Source: Lineus longissimus
Taxonomy: Eukaryota > Nemertea > Pilidiophora > Heteronemertea > Lineidae
Assembly (NCBI RefSeq): GCF_910592395.1
Contig: NC_088322.1
Span: 10,723,431 to 10,783,430, forward strand
DNA: 60,000 nucleotides
Direction: 5' to 3'
Below are positions 22,301 to 37,300 of this stretch, piece after piece (position 1 is the first letter of the stretch; each line of letters starts with the position of its first letter). The notes beneath the pieces were generated by a model. It worked only from the letters and a program-made list of their open reading frames with translations. It had not been told where the DNA came from and did no database searches. The translations under genes were made by a program, and so were the position numbers.

Positions 22301-25300
22301 TGGTCGTAGCTGTACTTATCATCGACAATGGCTCGTAGCTGAATACAGAGAGACGGAGAAACTTCATTATCATAAGGCGTGTTACGACAAAAATATGACA
22401 ATGTAAGTTCCTTGCCTTTATCTGTATTTATGTTTCTCAGTGCAGTGGTATTCCTGTCTGCGGCATCTCGTAGCTACTAATTTTCTATATGTGGAGTGCA
22501 TTTGATAATGAAATTGCTATGCAGTAATACTAGCACAAGAATGTGGTTACTTTCCATATCTGACATCGACGTATAGACTTCTGCTCTTGTGGGAATTCAG
22601 TCTAGTTTTTACAAAGCCAAAAAGCTAAAGTGAAGCATTTATTTTGGCTGCTCTCATGCATTTTCCATTTGCCTCTCTATTGTGTTGTACAATTCTGTTG
22701 GAACGGCAAATATGTCACTTTGCCACCTCTTGCACTGGTAGGCTATCTTCGATCGAAAAGAAGTCAAAGAAATATACGGTTTAAAGTTCACGTTTACCAT
22801 TATTGATACCTTCCTTGCTTCTTAAGAGACTCAAATGAATGATACTTACGTTACGCTGTTGCTTTGTCAGCTGAATCGAATGCCATTCGCCATCATCCAT
22901 CCGGATCCCAGCAGGTTGGGCGCGGACCCTCTGCCTGTAATCGCCCGTCTTGATATCTAGATCCACCCAAAGATATCCTCCTCTCAAACTTATGTAGAGT
23001 TTCCCGTTGGGATTGTTCGTAAACCACAACAGGCCATCACGGCGCATAGACTTGAAAACAATCTTCAAATCTTCGAACGAATTCTGTTCTCGTGAAAAGT
23101 GAGAATCGTCGAACTTGACCCATGTTGAGCCTGGACAGAAGATGTATTTTTCCGGGTCACTGGGGCCTATATGAGTGGACGGCGTAGTCTTTGTAGAGCC
23201 GTCAGGGCCGGGTCCAGGACCAGGACCTGGTTTTTCAGTTGCACCAGGTACTGGAGTCGTAGGTTTAGGGATAGTTGCTCTGACCTCATCGCACACAGAG
23301 TTGTCGATGAGCCTATAAGCTTCAAGATAGTCCCGTCTGGCCTCCCAGAGCTGGACGCTGTCTATGACGGCGTTGGCGTAATTTTCACGTGCCATATCAG
23401 TGTTTGCCCGCCCGACGTAAAAGCGGGTGTACGGCCTGTCTTTATCTGTGCGAGCTACGGGCAAGGGTTGGTGGCCTCTTTTGACACAATTCACCCGCAG
23501 GTGCAATCCTTCTCCCCTGTACCAGGTCAAGTCAATCACGTGGTATTTGTTTGGCTCCAACCCGGGATAGCTCACCGACCACTGCTGATCAGAATTCTTC
23601 ACAGTCCCCACCAGCTTGCCATCTTCGTAATAAAGTTCAACGTTTCTGCCAGACACGAAATAGGTTTTGTCCTTCAATTCGTTAGGTTTCACAACAACAC
23701 GCATGGTTAAACCGTCTATACAGTTATGGAGGTTACCACGGCAAGTGACGTTCTCCCCAAAGTCGATATACTGGCTGAGACCATTTAGTACAATGGCAGT
23801 GTTCTCTCCGCCGAGTGAGGTAGTTTTCTGGAGGTAAAACAATGATTAAGCCTGGCTACATCACAGTGAGAAAGTTAAGATAGAGTTTAAAAGAAATATT
23901 TGAAACATCAGATAGTTTTCTGCGGTTTATTAGGACAGGACAGAAAAAGTGTCCCACTTGTCAATCCAACTACCCAACAATATTATATTGATGATTTCTC
24001 TTCAACGCGGGAATTTGGGACCTACCTGAGCATTGCCATTAATGACAATCTCCTTATTGTACGTGTTCACCAGTCGGCCATTGTAGATATTGCTGAAGTC
24101 ATAATACTCGGTGGGAATCCTGTCTGAAATTCAAGCATATCGAATGAGTATGAACAACCGGATAGATATGAAGAACATACTCTGTTATCAGTGATGCTTC
24201 TGTAATGAGAATACACAGCTATCCTATATCAGATAAGTGTTACCTTCAATTAATGGGTCTGGTTGTACAATCTAGAATGCAACAAACAGGTTGAGAATAT
24301 TTTCTCTTTTTTAGGTGATTTTTTTGCAGTTAAAACCCGCAGTGCCACGTGATTGGAACGACTTATTTCTTGGTTTCATTACACTGCCGCAAAGAACATA
24401 CGTTAGGTAAAATATTGTTCGAAGTTCTTTTTGGGTCGAAAAACACGTCAAAGCACAGTAAAAACAGATAAAGTTGAAAATTAGATGCGAGAAAGAGCGA
24501 TGAAGAGAATGATAGTACGAAGTCCAAAAGTCATTTCGAAATTCAGTCAAAATTTGCTTCGAAATTCGTAATTCAAATCTCTACTTTGAAATGCAAAAAT
24601 CGACTTCGAATTTCAAAATTCGACTCCGGAAATTCATTCGACCACGTATGGCAGTTTTGAATGCAAAGCGCCTCATTAAAGAAGACTAACGGATATGTGT
24701 GACGTTTATAGCTAATCATGTCAAAAAACTCCGATGTTTTTTTTCGACAATATAATTATGTAGATTTTAATTGTTTTTCTAACATGCATTCTTACCAACT
24801 CATAAGAGGTAAAGTATCGTCGAGAAACGAGAGAGTGGATGCAACCAGAGACGATAGGGCAGTGTCTCGGTGCACCAGACATTTAGACAGCAGTGCAACA
24901 ACTTCAGCAGTACGTGCTGGTACATGTACTAATTACACCTTGCACTTTTAGCGTTTTTTGGTAATTTCACTTTAGGCACTTATCAGGCCGAACACTTGCT
25001 AAATGCACACTATAGATGGACAACATTGCTTATGGCCAAAAGCAGGCTCGCAGTCATAGCAATCGTTGAACGCGCGATGGCGATATCTTAAGCTTAGCGT
25101 CGATGCGGTTGCATCAGAAAAGCGTCGCCGCTCCGACCACTTACCCAATGTAAAAACTGAAGGTAAACAGTGAAAAATGGATGAGAAAGTGAAGTAGAAC
25201 TCAAGTGCTCGAGTGGACACATTTTCAGAACAATGGGTGATATGAATGGCGACCAGTAAAATTAATGCCTTTACTTCTATTTTGTACAGAAAGGCGAAGT

Positions 25301-28300
25301 GTAAATGTACATAGAATTTTATATAAAATCATTTGCTAGTCTTTTATTTATTCATATCACCAAACGTAAGCAAGTCTGAACAGGATAGAGAAGACTGATA
25401 CAACGTAAGTATTGAATGTTGTGGAACATGGTATGATATGATGAGGATATTTGCACCGAGACGACCTACCGAACATACGCAAAGGGAGCAACTTAGATAT
25501 TAGTACCGGATCGAGTTTAAAATGAGACTTTCACAGCCTGACTTACAAAGTTACATATAACATGCAGTAACATTCTCGATGAGAATTTCGATGACATATG
25601 TTAATCATGTGACATTATATGGGTGAAAACTAATGGAGGTTTAAACACTTAAGCTGGAATGAGCCTTGCAAAGCAGATTTCCTGGACGAAACGTAGGGTT
25701 AGGATGGATCCTAGGGTTCCTTTTCCTTCAATAAAACATGTAAGTAGTTTCGTTTTTTGTTTCTTGTTTGTACCTGATGGACCAAAACGAGGTCGAAATC
25801 ATATCTATCAACTTAAGATTATGGTCGTGTTAACTGCCACATTTTTTCGGGCGATTAAGTTTAGCAGATTTCATGAATGACCTAGATTCGTGCAAAAACT
25901 GCAATAAATGATATTTTTTTATCAGAAAGTTAAAAGAAGTTTCGTTATCTGCAAAATTAAAAATCGAAAACATTTATTTCTTAATAGAAATACTCACGAA
26001 TCACACGAAATATTCACGATTCAGAAAATAGATCGGGGCCAACTTGTGTTAGGCTTACAGTATCAAAGCAGTGATGGAAGCAATGACAGTTGCGTATGCT
26101 TGATGACTGATGCAAAAGTGATGGCGAAGGAGCCTGTTTTGTAATCACTCTCAAGTGATCAAAACGACTCGATTGATAATGAACATGACGACATTGTCCT
26201 TAAGAGGTCGAGCATAGGTACCAGCATTTTTGCTAGCACTTAAAATCTTAAAGCAATTAGAACTCGTTCGAAATGAGGTGAATGCCAATTTGAAGGGTGG
26301 GGGGTCAGTTCTTTGTTTTCCGGAGAAGAAATTCCCACCCTTGAAATTGGCTCTCACTTTATTTTTAAGTAGTTCTAATTGCTTTAGGATTTCAAGTTCC
26401 AGTAAAAATGGTGGTACCTACATGTATGGCCAACTCTTAACGTACAAGCTTTGGTCTAGCCAGGGTTTCGTGAAGCAAAATATGCGTGCTTAGCTGTCAG
26501 CGAACCTGGATAAAACAGCACTCAACGGGTTGGCCAGCGCAATATCAAAACATTGCCGAGCTGTGCATTATTTGAATTCGGCGGCGAAAGTCGAAAAGGG
26601 CATAGCAAACACAGATACTGGTATAGCAATTTCGGATTACAATTCAAAGCAAGAGGTGTATTTGAGCAAAGTCGACCAAGTTTTCACCAATCTTTGATAA
26701 AAGGTAAGGTGGTATGATTACAGCCTATACCCCCTACTGTGTAGAAAACAGTTGGCAGTACATATCAATGCACACACTGGATGAAGTTGAACTGGGACTA
26801 TAATTGTGCTTCCATACCTTACCATACACAATAACGTCATCTCGTCAAAACTCTTGCCATGTTAACTGGTCATCAATGCACAAATATACCCCGAGTGGTC
26901 ACATGTCTCACACCTCTGAACACGGGAATGCTACTATCAGAAATTAAAAGACGAGTACTACATTCAAATTGAAAAAAAAATCGAGGGAGGATGCTTGCTC
27001 GAAAATATTGTAGCGTAGTTTGTTCTTGCTTTTGGGGGCTTCGTTTTAATATACAATTTATACAACCTTTTGCAATAATACGCACAAGTTAACGCATAAC
27101 ATGAACCTTTCGCCTGGAACACTGGATGTATGTGGGGCGTACGAAACATGTGACCTTACATGCATTCTTATAAAGAACATATAGAGGTATAACTTTAAGA
27201 GTACCGTCATCACTCATATCATTTTGGTTTTCGTTTCCCAGTAGTATTTCGTTGCAGGGAAGAACATTCCGATTTGACTAATTCAGTGAGAGCAAAAGCT
27301 AGGTGGGTTGCACCGTAGCATACGGATTTGTCATATCGCAATACAGCCTTGGCCTATATCATCATAAAACCAAATGATCAACATATACTGGCCTAAGAAC
27401 CTTAAAATGATTTTAGCAGTTCCTAATGATTCCCTTGTCAAGCCCTTTCTATACGACAATCGTTTTAGGATTGACAGTTGAACATATCAGAATATTCATC
27501 AAATAAACTGATAGATGACATCAATGATGTAATCTGTCTCTGATGACAATAGGCTTTGCTGAAATTGGTCAAATTCAAAGCAAAATTGGCGAAAAAATAA
27601 GAAAAACTGAGGCGCTTAACAATAAGCACAGTGTGTCGTCAACGCAACATGCATGCACCTAATTAAGTCTTACCTGGAGCGTAATCAACTAAAATGAAAC
27701 AAATCCGCTAATTACACTAACATTTATCAACACTTTCAAACCCAAAAAAGAAGTTAGACTGTATGTATGCAAAACTCGGTAATATGCACCATCAGTCAGT
27801 GCTGAAAGTTCATTCTTCCAAAAAATCGATTGATATACCATAAATTGTTAGATCGTATTCTGACGCATTGGTTTCTCTAGCCATAAATCCTCGTACAATC
27901 TTCGAACAATTGGGACGGACCAATGCGCCAGTGGGAATAAATTTCTTTTTACACGGGGTTAACGTGCAATCTAGACCGATTTATGCTATTTTTCATTACT
28001 CAGATTATCGTGTTATGCCTTTTGCTATTTACTATTTAAAATAGTACATGTATTTAGGTGCATTTATATATGGATAAAAAGGAATTAATCAACCTGAGGA
28101 TAGTGAGATTTTTATCACGTAAGGCTACGATTAGAGGCTTAAGTCATCAGAATTAGTGTAGGTTTTTTTTCAAAAGTTCGAAAAACCATTTATTTCTAAT
28201 AGTGGACCCTGTGACTGGAGCTTTAATCGTAACCAAACGCGACTAAAACCGTATTTATGTGCACCCTTATGCTAACCAAAACGCTTTGCAAACCTTGAAA

Positions 28301-31300
28301 TGACGCGTGCGATATGCCTACAAAAAATCCTACAAAAAACACATAACAACATTACGAACAAAATATTCACCAAATTCACCAGAATCAACACATCAATTTA
28401 GGAAATTATTTTGAACTCAGTGAACACACAGATAAATGAAATCAACTTGTTTTTATACTTTTGACTTAACACACAGAAATTGCAAAATTTTAAAAGCTAG
28501 CCTTAAAACATGAAAATCATTAACACAATTTACTAGTGGGAAACCAACACATTTGATAATCACTGTATTGTACTACATTGATATTGAAGCAAAGATTACG
28601 TTTGAGATCCCTTCGCCGAATAGTTTTAGTGGTTTGGGGAGATTGGAGAGCGAGAAACACTGAAAGGCAGAGAGAGTGAGAGACAGAGGGTCATACAGGT
28701 ACATGTACATGAATTAGATCGTACTCTACAGAATCATTTGACGTCATCTTCGCCTGTACTCGGCGTCACTCGTGAAAGTACAGAAAGCCGACAATGCAAG
28801 TTAAAAACGTCATTCTAACGGTCCAAAAAGCAGTATCAAAGATAGGATTTTAAGGATGGCTAACCATTTATACAGAGGAGGGTAAAACTGTAAAAATCGA
28901 AACTTACAAAATGGTTATGAAGATTCTAACAGGAGGATTGGTAATGGGAGAGTAAGTTTGGAGCCTGCTACTAAATACAGCCCATTAACAATGTACATTG
29001 CATTGTAATATCATTAAGAATACCTGAAGGTTGAGCATTCGATCATGTTGTTGAGACTTTAATGATAGGAATGAATGGTCAGGTTTTAATTATAGAAGGG
29101 GTTGAATGGGAAAGTCTTAATCATGGAAGGGTTGACTGGGCACGTCTTTACTACTTTAGAGAAGGGAATGGTCCAGGGATAAAGCTGTAAGATGGTACAT
29201 CTAACATGCAATAACACTGAAATCAGTATAGATTTACCAGTGGCATCCGAGCTATTCGCAAACACTATATTTAAGCACGATATGTGAATTAGAAGTGGTC
29301 AAAAGTCAACCTTAGCTTGCAGCAATCACTACCACAAGTTTATTAGGATATTTATTTTTGATAGCCATACAAACTGTCTAAATGGAAATGTGAAGTTACT
29401 GGTACGTTGACAACAATTTGTTATTCAATTGGGACATTGAATAAAGATGATGTCAAAGCTGGCGTCTTTTGAAGAAAAAAAGCAACTTCATCATCCATCG
29501 ATTTTATAATTTGTTTTATTCGAGCATCATCCGCGTGGTCTGTTTCGAGCAAAATATATATTCTCTTTAATGGTTGATATGATAGGCCCACATTTCAGGA
29601 AGTGTGTTCGTAAAGTTGATATCAGTTGTTAGTAGTAAGGGGTGTCAATATATAAAGGCCTGACCTACGGATATGTACAATTGTGGGTGGTACCAAGCAT
29701 TGATTAGTCTATGCTTAGATTAATCTATGCCTGTGGTAGCAATAGTCTAAATTTCATACATTAATGCAGCGATGAAACAAATTGATAGAATTTCTTACCT
29801 CCTTTGAAATAGTCGTGAGCCACAAGATGGGACCTCGGCGCGAACCAGTAACCCAACTCGTCCATGGCACCGTGGTAGAACTTCTTTCCCCTCATGTTGG
29901 TTGTGCGACCGAGATACAAGGTCTGAAATTTGAACCAGTAAAACAATTTACGGTAAACCGTGAACTTCTTTTGATTGGAAAAACCGAACAAAACTTCATA
30001 ATCCACCAATGCGATTCGCAAAATCCCCCCCCCCATCAAATTTGTTTTTTTTCGATAAAAATACTTTTTATTTTTGTAAATAACGCTGACTCACGAAATC
30101 TGGAAAAACAAAATGCCCATGAAAATACCGCAATTTACAGTTACGGGCAAAGAAATGCCTTCAGTACATACCAGGAGGAGTTGTGTGGGCATAAATATCA
30201 AAGGCTTGAAGAAACCACAAATACTGAGAGGTGTACTCTTAATAAACTTACGTTGTCTTTTCTCTCCGTTTCCTTGATGAGTTCATAATTCATCACGGAG
30301 TCGACTTTCTTGTCATCGATGAACATCTGAACCCCACGATCGGGATGCCACGTGAAGTCTACTCTCTGCCACCTCCCGAGGACGACTTCGTTACTCGATA
30401 CAGTCCAAACCTTATCACCAACCCTATGAAATTAAGGCAAAAAAATTGTTCTTGGAAGTTCCTAATTGTAGTTTTTTTAAGGGGTAATGGAACTGAAACT
30501 ATTGCTAGCCCTGGTAGAAAGATTATTCTACGATTCATAAGGAAGTGATTAAGACCTTAACTAAACTTAAGAATCTTGCAATAATTATTTCGGGATTTTC
30601 GACAAAGCAAATGATATGACAAATGTTCCTATTTACTACAAGTAAATACAATTATTTTCTCAAATGTTAATGAAAAAATATGCAAATGTGCATACTGTAC
30701 CCTAGAAAAACCAAATTCTTACTTAGCCCACTTTTTTTTTCAGCTCACAACTTGGTAAAAGGTGCTTTACTTACCTAAATACGCCGTATACGCGGCCATT
30801 CTTACTGTAAACGTCATAGGTATTTGAGCTCATGATGTAAGCATCGTCGAGGAGAGTGGTGGGCTTCAGCCACATGCTGATGGTGTTCCCGTGGGCGCAC
30901 TTGCCAAGGTTACCAACACAACTGTCACTCTGGTCTCCGAGGACAACGTAGCTGGAGATACCATCGAAGTAGGTGGCGTTACCGATCTGAAAATGTGAAA
31001 ATCTTAAGGGTTGACCACCACCATTTTGGTTAGAACTTGAAATCCTAAAGCAATTAGAACGCTTTTAAAACGAAGTAAATACCTAATTTCAAGGGCGGGA
31101 GTCAAATTAATCAATTAACTTGCAATTTGACCTTGAACTAATTGCACAAATTTTTTCCCCACTTGCATGGGATTCTGAATGATCACGCCAAGAACGTTCA
31201 AATTCAAAACCAAAGCGAAAGAAACTTTTTTGCAATAACAAGTTGTCACATGGTTTTCTGCAAGACTAACTGGGCTAACGCTTACCCGCCCTGGAATAAA

Positions 31301-34300
31301 GCCAACGCCGTCACGAAGCCTGATATCAAAGTCGGGGTGTTTCAAACGGTCACCGTCTCTCTCTTCGAAGGGAATCAGGCGGTAGTCGATGTCACCTGTA
31401 GGAAAAAAAGAGATGCTTGCTTAAAAGAAATACCAAGAATTATTTAAGAGACTAGTATTTATTGATTCTTGGACATACATCTACATGTATGTTTCTACAC
31501 ACATTTTATGTGTTTGTTGGTTTTAAGAACAAGAACTCCGGTTTCGGAATAATCTGGACCGTCTTCATACTTCAAAACTAAGGTGAGTTACGTAATCACG
31601 ATAAAGAAGGGAAATTTAAGTCGGTATTGGCATTTCGTGCAGGGGTGCAGAGGGTAGGGGGTATCTGCAAGAATGAGAAATTCATGATTAGACCGCAAAG
31701 ACATGCATCTGAATGTATACCTACTCTCTGCTGCGATAGATTAGACATGTATACAAGGTAAAAAGTGATTGAAAAAAGGAATATATAGTATCGTACAGGC
31801 TAATTATGATAATTTCCTTCACTATGTCGTGTGTGGATATCTTTTCCAAAAAGGGTTCTGACGGATGTCAGTGATAGTGACACCCTTGTAGATGTAGTAG
31901 GCAAAATGTAACTTGATTATGTTCATTTTTATGGATAATTTCCCTGGTTAGGTACTAGAGCTTCAATATTAATTTTGATTCAGTAGATATTTTATTGTTG
32001 TGATGATATCACTGAAATAATAACGACATCGTAGGGACGGTACCTGTGGCTTTAAAGAAAAACACCCACAATAGTATTAACCCGGAAGGTGATTGCTGGA
32101 TAATCGTCAACAAAAGTCGAAATTGAAATATCTAAATGTTAAAATATTTGAAATAAGAATTGGAAGAGTAAAACTTCGATGAGGTCATAAAGGATACCTT
32201 TTGAAAAGATCGAACATCGCTTCCCAGCCCAATTAGCGCAGTTGTCTGAAATTCACGAGATATCGTCAATAGATATAAGGAGATATGACAAATACTTGTA
32301 TATAAGGTGAGCGTTTTGGTTATAGAGAAACGAAAAAAGAAAGTCGTTGCTGCACAGTTTGAATACTTCAATTCCCTATTGCTGAACCATAGCTTAAATA
32401 GTACAAGGTTTGTTATATCCCATTTGTCATGGACTAGCAATGACAAAATGTCGTTAAGTCAACATGTAGGTAAAAATTAAAGTTTTGATGGATGATAATT
32501 TAGTTAAACACTTTCTCTTTCTTATGGACATCATCAATAGTTATCAAATGAAAGCAAAAAATATACGACTTTCATGTATGTTTTTAATGTGAGTGTCACT
32601 GCGTGATAAACAGGTGAATCTGAAAATAAATTGCATTGTCATTATTGGAAAAGCAAGCTTCTTGATATTTACAGGGTGTACGCGTTACATGAAGTGTCGG
32701 AAGCAGTCCTTCTCTGGAGAAAGACGAAAGAGTGCGTAAAGATGGATGTCGGGGATTGCGAGACTGATGCTAGCAAGCGATATCTTACCAACAGATGCTG
32801 AAAAAGATGGCAATATGGCGCTCCTATAGATAGTGATCCGCGAGGTGATTTAGAAGGTTTAGTCCAGTAGATATGAAACAAATGTAGACCTTACCTAAAC
32901 TAATCTGACTTTGCTGACTAGAAATCTGCATCATGTTATTTAAAACAACACAAATAAACCTCTAAGTGCACCACTAGGTTATTAAAAAGCTGCAAGCATA
33001 GGCAAGACAGATGGAATTCACAAGCCCTTATATACAAGGCATCTTCCCAACACCACGCGACGATAGTTGCAATGCCTCAGTCGCAAGCGAATACGTTGCT
33101 ATGCCTCTACGCAGGTTTTCGTACCTCGCAATATCCACCCGAACGCCACTAGCACTTCGCGTCGACCGTACCAAAACTCCGCCTCGTCTAATATGGCATT
33201 TGCATATCTGAACCTTCCATCGTAGGTGTCGCCTCTGTTGGCGCGTCCGAGGTACACATGCTCAGTAGCGTCGATTGGAACTTCGGACGCCGGGAGAGGG
33301 TTCCCTTGGTTGACGATTCTTCCATTCACATACATGGTCAAGCCGTGTTCAGGATGCCACGACAGCTCTACAAAGTACCACTTTTTGAGCTGGACCCCGC
33401 TGTAGGCCACACGCCATGCCTTCCCATTTGTATTAAACACTGCATTAAGGTAGCCATCCTTGAAATATAATCTGATCCCTCGACTGTGCCCGGTGCTCAG
33501 ATAATAAGAATTGTCCATTGCCTCGTTGAACTGTATCCAAACAGCAGCAGTAAATCCGTGCTTGCAGAGTTCTAGATTCCCTAAACACTTGTCCTGGTGT
33601 TGGCCGGCATCGAGGTACTGGTCTCTCCCATTGAGGAGGACACCATAGTTCAATCTTCCGGGAACGAACTTTGGGTTCCCGTGAAGAGTAACGTGGAGTG
33701 TCGGGTGTTCGAGGCGCTGTCCGCCGCCCTTGCTACCGTCCATGTGAAGAATGTACTTCGTTGGTTCAGCTAAAGGGGAAAGAGGCAAAACGTGCAAATT
33801 AAAAAGGAAAATAGTAAAGAAACAAATAATAGAAGCAATATAAAAACACTCAAAATTGTGAAGAAAAGAATGGAGTAAAGAATATTTCATTAGCGTCACG
33901 ATTTCAATTAGATTGCGATTTTCCCAAGGCGAATTTATAATATTGAATAGATGGGAACTAAAGGAGAATACTTTGGTAGCTAGGAAAAATAAAACACTCA
34001 TGGATACATGAATTAAACTTAGACTTGGAAGTTTAGCATGTGTGATTCTTCCATATATGAATGACAATCATTCCTTCAATCTTAAAGCATAAGTAATCGG
34101 TAAGGAAGGACTCTCACCCCTCATAATGTAATCAAAGGCTAACAGGTATTCTCTTCTGGCGTAATAATAGTACACGTCATCCACTGTGGCGTCTGCATAC
34201 AGCTTCCCATTCATGTCCACGTTTCCTCTGCCGATGTAGAACTGGTTCAAGTGAGGCGGAATCTTGAAATCAGTGGCGAGATTCTGGCTTTCGAAAGCAA

Positions 34301-37300
34301 AAGTGGAGTCTATCAGACGGAGGTTGAGATATAGCGCCAGGCCGAAAATTGGATGCCAGTTTACTTCGAGATAGTGCCACACCCCTGGCGTGAAGAGTGC
34401 CGTGCTGACTTCCCATCTACGAGTCGTGGTCATGGCGGTGCATATCAGAAGTCCAGCCTGGTAGCGGAGGGTTATGCCATTCAAGCCGTTCGACATCAGG
34501 TACATTCCGTTCCGTAAATTATGAGGCTTTATCCACATCGCGAGTAAAACACCGTTATGGCAGAAATCCAGGTTTCCCAAGCATTGTCCGCCCTGGTCCC
34601 CGACGTCTAAATATTGGCCATTTCCCCTCAGACGCACGGCGTCGAATATTTGTCCCTTCGTATTCCCAGGTGGAGGGTTTCCGCGAGCAGCGATAGCGAT
34701 ACTTGAATGCGGGACTCGTCCCCCTTCGACTTCGTCTAAGTCGAGAAAGAATTTCGTAGGTTCACCTGAATTCGAAAAAAATGTTGAAGAAACAAAGAAA
34801 TGAAGAAAAACAAACCAAGAAGAAAATTGTCTGTCTGCAACCTGTGGTAAAGACATCAAGTGCAGAGGCGTAGGGATGCGTGAGATGATGAAGATATCTG
34901 ACCAAACCACCAATGCCAGAAGCAATGGCCCGCACCAAAGAGATCATTCATGCGACGTAGGAAAAAGGTTGCTCAACATCTGCAATAGGCGACCGACCAT
35001 AACAGATGCTCCACCTATTTTTATAGTTCGTGCAAACAAACCCCATTAATAGATCAAAGAACTTGCATGTGATCTGCAGTTCATCCTACGGTGATTACTT
35101 AAGGGATCTTCTTACAATAGACTAATATAAGGTTGACATTATCCTACATGTGCACCGTTTAAGCTGAACCGGGTATGACAGAGATGGTACTGAGAAAACA
35201 ACCAGATGAGAGGGAAATAGAAAAGTTCCACATTCCGCAAAGACCACTGAAAAGACAAACCCCAACGAATAACGACCACCTTAGATAGGTATAAAACCAA
35301 CAACCTGACCGATCGTCCTGCCTCACCTCTCTGAATGAATCCCAGCCGGATTAGGTCCTCTCGATATCCGTACCACATCTCAAACTCGTCTAAGATCACG
35401 TTGGCGTACCTATACGGCTTTGCCGGACTCCGACCTATCAGCGCATCCAGGCTCATCCCAGAGATACTGGCGCTGGGTGCGTAAGCGGGCTTCCGGGACA
35501 CATCTTTCAGGTCCATATACATCGTAGCACCGTCTGTTGGTGACCATGTCAACTCCAAGAAGTACCACTTGCCCGTTTTGAGATTCGGAAAGCTAGTCAC
35601 CCATTCCTTGTTGCCCTGTTTAAACTTTCCGAAGAGTTTGCCATTATTGTAGTACAAGCTAGCGCCATTTTGACCCGTGTACAGGATGTATTCACCATCG
35701 GTGAGACGGGTAAAGTAAACCCACATGCCTAAGGTAAACCCATAATAACACACGCTAAGATCGCCATAGCACGTGTTGTTCTTGAATCCAAGATTGACGA
35801 ATTGTGATTGGCCATTCAATGCGAGGCTGGTTTCGATTTTTCCTTGGACCAGATTTGGGTTTCCGGAAGCCAGGTCTTTGATGTAACCGTATGATTCGAA
35901 CTGCGCGTGCTGTTTTTCGTTCATCGTCAAAAGATAGCTATACATTGGACCTGCAACGGAACGTAGTGTATCTTCATACAATAGCTACATGTACATATCG
36001 GCATGCCAAGTGACATTCACTCTGATGTTAATATAGCTGAAATATATGTTTTTTAGTATTTAGTAATGGAGAATTTCCGCTATGCATTCAACGAAATGTA
36101 GTCGTCCTCGCGGATTAACATGCTATATTCAAAGAACATTGCGTGTAAATATACTGTGGACCAGGACGATGGTATGCAATACTGTTGTATCAAATCCCGT
36201 ATAAAATAAGTTTGACGTCTATTGGTGCTGAAATACGAAGTGGCTCACGTTAGATTTACATAAATTGTCACTGACAACGAATGAATTGTAAGACGAATAA
36301 GGAATAGTTGACGGCAGTAACGGCGGGTACAATATAATGGTTCTTCCTAAAACAAAACGTAATGCATGAAGGGTGGTTGAACTGACGATGTTAGTATCAC
36401 AATCCACCACTAGTATGTGGTAGAACCAGATCACGACTTACCGTTTTCTCTAATTTGGTCCTGTGTCTTCTCTCTCGACCAAAAGTGGAACTCGTCCATG
36501 TACATGAAGCCAGATTGTCGGGGTCTTTGACCATCATTCGGTCGCCCAATGTAGAACTCGTTGAAATACTCAGTCACCGCCTCTGGCGATCTAATCACAG
36601 GATTGGTATCAGAATCAACTAAGTCGCCATTGATATACAGCCGTAGTCCGTTTTCTTCTGACCACGTGGTGCCCACGTGATACCATTGGCTGGCCAGGAC
36701 GTTGTTGCTATTGACGCGCCACTCTTTCCCGTCTTTCTTCCGGAATCGGAACTCCAAGTGGCCATTCCTGTACATCATCGCAACACCATACGATTCAACT
36801 GTGTGGCCACCATTGGTCATGTAAACAGCCTCATTGTAGCCCGGATTCTCAAAGTTTAGCCACATTCCAAGTGTATAGCCTAAAATTAAAGGGAGCTACT
36901 ATTATTTGGTGTCTTGGAGAAGGAATGTAGCGGTCTGTGGAGAGATCGGTTTGTGTTGCCGAAAAGACAATAGAACAAGTTGAACAATTCATTTTGCCGA
37001 TTGATACATCCGAACAATTTCGCAAAATTCGAGCGTAAAAATAGGTATAAACTCAAACGTACAGGACAAGACTACTAGTATCATGACACTACCCTGCTGG
37101 TCCTCCAGTTTATGCTGAACCTACATCCATGGCACAGTGGAAACTGGAACACTGAGGGGCGACTTTTCTGGGGCACGGTTTTGATACATCATCTCCTGAA
37201 GAAATGCATTTTGCACAAAGAGGTCGGTCGCGAGTACCGACTTAGTTTGATACGACGTTAAACACATTTTGTTCTCACCGTGGGGACATCTATCCAAATT

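Larger units (their letters stand above)
24124..29798. other. Long intron between exons 9 and 10
   Basis: 5.7 kb with no exon I can support on either strand. It contains two MITE-like elements (25231-25362 and 26225-26411) and TTCGAAATTC-rich sequence at 24530-24640. Confidence 0.7.

Noticed and set aside
23171-23710. 179-codon plus-strand frame
   Set aside because: Antisense shadow of exon 11, whose minus-strand LamG sequence is clear.
30027-30036. Poly-C tract beside exon 9
   Set aside because: Too short to be more than a simple homopolymer.
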